Shown here one piece after another: positions 6,342 to 10,756 of a stretch of 10,756 nt of DNA; the stretch's first letter is position 1; each line of letters begins with the position of its first letter. Source of the DNA: Bondarzewia mesenterica (Eukaryota > Basidiomycota > Agaricomycetes > Russulales > Bondarzewiaceae); contig SGPL01000614.1 in the NCBI GenBank assembly GCA_004802705.1, forward strand, positions 7,769 through 18,524, written 5' to 3'. The position numbers were made by a program, and so were the translations under genes. Below the pieces are notes generated by a model. The model saw only the letters and a list, made by a program, of their open reading frames with translations, was not told the DNA's origin and searched no databases.

Positions 6342-7614
6342 ATGCTGCTTCGTAGAGGCGCATCGTCCTTCCTGCACCGCTCTCCCATCTCTTTCAGATC
6401 CATGTACTCCACAGCCGTCTTCATTCTCCCCGTTGACCCCAAGGGTCAGGCTGGCTCCCAAGTCGTGCCCAACGTTGATCCGCTCAAGCTCTGGTCGACG
6501 ACTCCCGCAGGTTCGAAGGCGCCGAAGACTGGTTCAACTCGGATCTTCTACAATACGCCAGCAGGAGAGCAGAGTACTAATGTTACTGCTGTGGTCTCCC
6601 TCGGCGAGGGATTCGACAAGAAGAAGGGTGATGCAAGGAAAGAGATAGTGAGGAAGGCTGTTGGGAGTGGTGTGAAACAGGTCAAGGAACTTGGTGATGG
6701 AGAGAAGAAGTCTCCGTCGATGCATCGGCCGATCCTCATGCTGCTGGTATGTGCCAGGTTTTAAGGACATGGTTGTACCTTCTGTAACTTATTTCTTTCC
6801 TAGCTGTGGCCGCCTATCTGGCCGATTACAAGTTTACCTTGAAAACGTCTCCTCCTTCCTCGTTCAAACCGAACAGTGAGGAAGCTGTATCCGAAAATGT
6901 ATCTTACGAGCCTTTGCAAGGCTCGAAGGAATGGGACACTGGTGTCATCTATGCCAAAGCCCAGAATTTTGCTCGGACGGTACCATGTCATCTCTTCACC
7001 TTGTTCATTCGGTTACACTTAATGTTTCTTTCATAGCTTATGGAACTTCCTGCCAATATGCTCACGCCTACGGTCAGTACGCCTTCCTCCTGACGAAATT
7101 GTGACCTCTTCCTGTGATTCTCGAAAAGCTGAGTGATCGTTCGCACAATTGCAGGCATTCACCGAGCGTATCAAAGCTGAGTTTGCGAATGTCGCAGACA
7201 CCAAGATTATCGTCCGAGATGAAGGTCGGTTTACTCCCATTTCTATCTACTCGCTTCACTTGTAGACAACCACATCCCTCGTCCTCATCTTGCTGTGTTC
7301 AATCTTAACCCTCCTTCACAATAGCGTGGGCAGCAGAACAGGGGATGGTGTGTACAGAAAACTTAGTCTCCGTAACTTTCCAAATCCTCACATCTTGAAT
7401 TCAGAACACTTTCCTTTCGGTGACGAAAGGTACATCGGAACCGGCCAAGTTTTTGGAAATGTTCGTTTCTTCTTTGGCGTAACTGTTGAAAAATTTCTTT
7501 TACTGATCCACCTCAGTCATTACAACGGTGCGGCGAAGGGCGAGCAGCCTCTCGCCTTTGTCGGCAAAAGGTATCACGTTCGATTCCGGAGGAATCAGCA
7601 TCAAGCCTTCCGCA
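6342..7614 (+). pseudogene. Leucyl aminopeptidase (M17), N-terminal half only
   Basis: The exon segments are 6342-6746, 6804-6979, 7037-7072, 7155-7224, 7325-7347, 7405-7460 and 7517-7614, separated by GT..AG introns of 57, 57, 82, 100, 57 and 56 bases; phases agree throughout. The product starts with an Arg/Ser-rich leader that resembles a mitochondrial presequence, and a second Met (6402) could give a cytosolic form. It then has the M17 N-terminal domain, the signature ELPANMLTPTAF, FLSVTKGTSEPAKFLE, and finally GKGITFDSGGISIKPSA, which holds the first Lys and Asp metal-site residues. The remaining catalytic part (expected after KPSA, roughly 200 residues with the other metal ligands) is absent; minus-strand DUF300 coding sequence occupies the place. 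There are two one-base frame breaks: a missing base near 6707-6710 and an extra A at 7566-7569. The N-terminal identity is secure. As it stands it cannot make an active peptidase. Confidence 0.85.
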
Positions 7615-10050
7615 GTATCCTCGCCATGCAAGTATTTCCTCCGATATACCTTTCTCATCCCGAACCCACGCACAGCTGGTTCCCCATGCCTCCGCTCCCG
7701 CTCCATGTCCGCCTGAGCCGCACCTTTGTCTTCAACGACAAGGTCGACAGCATCGGACCTGCGCGACTCGCCTGGGGTCCGAGCAAAAGCCCGGCTGTTG
7801 ACATCAGGACTACTGCTCCCAGAAGGCGGACGAGAACTCGAGTTATGCCGTGAAAAGGAGTTGGGATGCGAGGCATCCTTGGGGGAACCGGAGGTCGAGG
7901 ATGACAAGACAGATTTCCCTTGGACCTTTGTCCACTTCAGACGCACATCCGCAGGGTCATCCTTGGGCAAGCGCTCGGCGCCCATGTCAACGATAGATCG
8001 TTCCACTTGGTCATGCGCCTCCCAACTGCCAGAGCTCCGCTTCTGGTCCGAAGCAGTCGAGTCATTGTCGAATCGTGGAATGGCCCGCCTTGACGATCCA
8101 ACGGCACCATACTTCTGCCCTTGCTTGCCAATGTCCACCCTTCTCCGCTCCCCGAAGCTCGAAAACCATGCGCTCCGTTCATCGCGCAGGATCCGTTCCT
8201 CCTCATCCCACATCTGCGTCCTCGCCGACTCGGAGCTCGCATCGATGCAAGGATAATGGTAGTCTCCGAACAGATACTGTTTACTGCCTTCAAACAATCT
8301 CTCGTCCTCATCATCGAGATCTCCAAATGGCAACTCCAAGCCATCCGCCGCGTTACCCTCGTCATCGCGTAAATCAAGTGCATCGTGAACAATGTCTTCG
8401 ACGTCATCCGACAAAAGTGGCGCATATACCTCTTCATCTTGGTCTCGTCCCGACACGCGCTGAATCGCATTGTCGACACCTCGGCCAACCCATCCCTGTG
8501 GACTGGTAGCGGGGCGTGGCAGCCAGTATTTACCTTTACCGCCTTTGCTGTATCTCAGACCGGCGCGAATGCGACGCTCGCGCCCCAGTCCCTGATGCAT
8601 ATATCCCTCACTCGGCTCGAATTCGCGATAGTCCATGCCCTTGCCACGCAGTGTCGCCTTGCTATCTTCGACGACGTCTTTCAGTCCAAACGCGTCGCGC
8701 GCAGCGTAGAACACAGGCATCCGTCCGACAAACGCGACATGCTTGTCAATGTAATCTGTATATGCGAATGCATACATGTGGGCAATCGCGAAGAGGGGCA
8801 TCTCAAGACATATTAGCGTGTCCGTGAGTCCAAGCGAAATGTGCTCCTTGTCGATGTACGGCCCTAATCGCTTGATGGCGCCAGCTGAAACAAGTATAGA
8901 GATGCCAATGGATTGCCAGAAGGAAAAGAAGAGAATGCCCTTGACGCAAGAAACTTTGGCACAGGGCTACGCGGGTCAGAATGCAGCAAGTCAGAAGCTA
9001 TTTCTGACAACTCACCGGAAAGGCTTGAGATCATCACTAATGGAAAGCCAGAACATAGCTAAGCAATACAGACTAAGACAGATGCTCGCGTTGTAGATGA
9101 TGCTGATATATAGGTATCCAGAGTCAGCGCGAAGATCGCCTTCGTTGAACTTGCCGACAGCTTTCAAGATTAGAGTCGCCACCGCTAAGAGGGGTTTTAC
9201 CTGAACATATTCTGACATACAGAATGAGTGACATTTAGTCTGAGCAGTACGGAGACAACATACGCAGGATGCCTCGCTTGAGGAAGAGGAAAGTGTATGG
9301 ATCACTGACATCTAACTCTCGTTGGAAAATGTTCATTGGGAATGGGGGTATTTTGGGAGGTCGACCATGGACAAGTATCAATAGAGAACGTTCACCACCC
9401 AGGTAGGCGAGAAGAAGTTGAAAAAAGCAATAGATCACAAAGGCCTAATTAAATCGGGTATCAGCAAAGCGCAAAGGAAGAAAGAGAGACGATATACTTC
9501 GTAAATATCACGCACGACGTCAATGACGAAGGCTGCTTCCAGAGAGAATAACGATATAAGGGACGATATCCCGTACAATGGCACCATTATCATGATTCGT
9601 ATGACCATCCTGGATGAACCGAAGAAAGATAATCAGTAAACCACCTTAAGTTCTCTGGCACGGCCGAGCCACAACAGCCTTAATCAAGTACCCTGGGTCC
9701 CGCGAGCACAACTCGAGCGCAATGGTTCGAATTGTTCAGCTGTGACTCGACGTGATTGTCTACCAGTATTCAGGTCAAGCTGAGTCTGTCTGCCTTTGCG
9801 ACAATACTTCTCAACATACCCCTCTAAGGCCGTCTACAACGGGCTGACCTCCACATGAACCCCAAATCAACGAAAGATATACTCACCGCTGCAAAATGGG
9901 TTTCCTGTAGTTCTTTAGATGCAGAAAGATTGACATGGCTGATACGAGAGTCGCAATCAACGTCGCTAGTCCCGAGACAATGAGCAGTGTAGGACTTAAA
10001 GCAGAGCCCGAGCCTCTGCCAACATCTGGAGCTTTCTCATACGAGGACAT
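7500..10050 (-). CDS. DUF300 / TMEM184 (Ost-alpha-like) seven-span membrane protein
   Basis: Five exons are read high to low: 10050-9887, 9609-9498, 9444-9264, 9211-9016 and 8966-7500, with introns of 277, 53, 52 and 49 bases; donors and acceptors are GT..AG and all phases agree. The protein is about 706 residues. Seven hydrophobic spans are visible: near residues 22-43, 58-79, 93-107 and 156-170, then YISIIYNASICLSLYCLAMFW, GILFFSFWQSIGISILV and LICLEMPLFAIAHMYAF. Fungal family hallmarks include LGGERSLLILVHGRPP, DVSDPYTFLFLKRGIL and RIRAGLRYSKGGKGKYWLP. A long charged, Ser-rich cytosolic-type tail follows. Relatives are organic-solute-transporter-alpha-like proteins of endomembranes; the substrate is unknown. 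One base is missing at 8948-8950 (CTTGC where CTTTGC is needed), probably a consensus error. The last codons overlap the aminopeptidase fragment antisense (7500-7614), so the natural stop may differ. The start at 10050 is the first in-frame Met; a TTTCAG just upstream allows a 5' UTR intron. Confidence 0.88.
9610..9886 (-). other. Long first intron of the DUF300 gene
   Basis: It is bounded by GTGAGT at 9886-9881 and CCAG ending at 9610, splitting an Arg codon (CG/G). At 277 bases it is about five times longer than the other introns of this gene. The protein reads continuously across it (YRKPILQR then MVIRIMIMVP), so no hidden exon is needed. No other feature is recognised inside. Confidence 0.75.
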
Positions 10051-10705
10051 ATCGCTGAAACAGTAGACGAGTGAGAAGATAAGGATGCCAGACCAGAGGG
10101 CTCACTACAAGTACAGAAGACGACTGGACGAGCGTCAGCGTCTATGGATGAAACTGCGCACTGCGATCATGGAGATGACTATGAAAGAGACTCAATGAGG
10201 TGACAAATCCCACTACGTGAGCTTTTCAAACTCCGAAAAGCTTCCGCTTCACTTCACTACATGCAGAGTTTGTAGTAAGACGACTTCAAGGCAGCACTGG
10301 CAGTAAAAGTTCGTTCAACGGCCAAGGTACTCTCCCTTTACACTCGACGTCCAGTGGGCTGCTGGTTTGACTTCTGGCTAAGTACACAGGCATTCCAACG
10401 CAATACTTCCGTTTTGAGAGTCATAGTTCCATAGGATTTTCCGGCTTGTGTCTGTCTATCCTAGCGAGTTCTAAGGCCTACCTCCGCTAAGTTGGAAACC
10501 GCTGACTGCTGAGGCACACAACCAACCCACCCCCGCCGCTCCTTGACTGGCTTCTCTTGGCTACAGGATCTAGACAGCTAAGTTACTTGCGTTTCTTGAA
10601 CTAGTCACCTAGCTCGGCACTGGCTTTCAGGATCTGGCGGGCATCCTCCGAATCACTATCGCGTCTAGTACCCAGCCGCTGGGCTGCGTTCTGGCCACTA
10701 TCATC
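10051..10705. other. Intergenic region upstream of the DUF300 gene
   Basis: No protein-coding signal is recognised. It would hold the DUF300 promoter on the minus strand and, if real, that of the rightmost gene on the plus strand. A TTTCAG (minus strand, 10060-10055) just before the DUF300 start could be a 5' UTR intron acceptor. No clear TATA box or repeat is seen. Confidence 0.5.
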
Positions 10706-10756
10706 ATGCCCAAGCTCCCGAAGGTGACGAACCCATTCACCCCCGTGCGCAAACTC
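10706..10756 (+). CDS. Possible start of an unidentified gene, cut by the window edge
   Basis: An ATG at 10706 opens a frame of 17 codons, MPKLPKVTNPFTPVRKL, that runs off the end. The frame also stays open for some distance upstream of the ATG. The codons are GC-rich at third positions, unlike the surrounding intergenic DNA. The short, basic, proline-containing peptide is not recognised. It could be a chance open frame; sequence to the right is required to judge it. Confidence 0.3.
   Translation, partial: MPKLPKVTNPFTPVRKL

Noticed and set aside
5943..6461. Minus-strand open frame of 172 codons
   Set aside because: Its start overlaps the aminopeptidase first exon antisense, and the rest shows no coherent protein motif.
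7726..8256. Plus-strand open frame of 176 codons
   Set aside because: It is antisense to the DUF300 C-terminal tail, whose minus-strand frame is long and continuous with conserved family sequence.
9724..9734. tRNA T-loop-like word GGTTCGAATTG
   Set aside because: No matching acceptor, D or anticodon arms are nearby, and it lies inside the DUF300 long intron.
1..10756. CRISPR array or bacterial operon
   Set aside because: No regularly spaced repeats with unique spacers; spliced genes and telomere repeats show eukaryotic DNA.

Overview
The window looks like fungal nuclear DNA, most likely from a basidiomycete. The two best-preserved host genes have many short GT..AG introns (49-100 bases, with one of 277). 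The DUF300/TMEM184 protein is of the fungal type. The reverse transcriptase resembles the telomere-associated, endonuclease-lacking Penelope-like elements (PLEs) known from basidiomycetes as Coprina. The exact lineage cannot be fixed from sequence alone. The first bases contain Ns, so this is probably a contig end.

Left block (1-4085): a telomere-proximal module. From left to right it holds a hairpin-rich non-coding stretch with a hammerhead-ribozyme-like core on the minus strand (52-142), a 33-base direct repeat (1-33 = 434-466), a degenerate TTAGG-like tract (about 1030-1115), a minus-strand PLE reverse transcriptase (about 1165-4005), and a perfect (TTAGG)16 array (4006-4085). The PLE has lost its 5' end exactly where the array begins. 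The order element 3' end, element 5' end, telomere repeat is what is expected when an endonuclease-less PLE is copied onto an exposed chromosome end and then capped by telomerase. The 5-base unit TTAGG is notable because the common fungal repeat is TTAGGG.

Junction (4085/4086): the telomere array runs directly into the middle of a GNAT-type acetyltransferase gene that has lost its 5' part. The strand orientation shows that the array caps the left block. It is not a healed end of the GNAT side. This is therefore either a real telomere-to-break fusion (interstitial telomere) or a chimeric assembly join.

Right block (4086-10756): host genes. The GNAT remnant is followed by about 1.9 kb with no recognisable gene, holding a diverged direct repeat pair and a TATA-type promoter-like site. 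Next comes the N-terminal half of an M17 leucyl aminopeptidase (6342-7614, seven exon segments), which stops abruptly after its first metal-ligand motif. A complete-looking DUF300/TMEM184 (Ost-alpha-like) seven-membrane-span gene lies on the minus strand (10050-7500, five exons), and its 3' end overlaps the aminopeptidase fragment antisense. A possible start of another gene runs off the right edge (10706-10756).

At least five reading-frame breaks of exactly one base occur at or beside short homopolymers, in the PLE and in both host genes. This suggests consensus sequencing errors rather than independent gene decay, so the frame breaks should be treated with caution. The truncations of PLE, GNAT and aminopeptidase are not explained by such errors.
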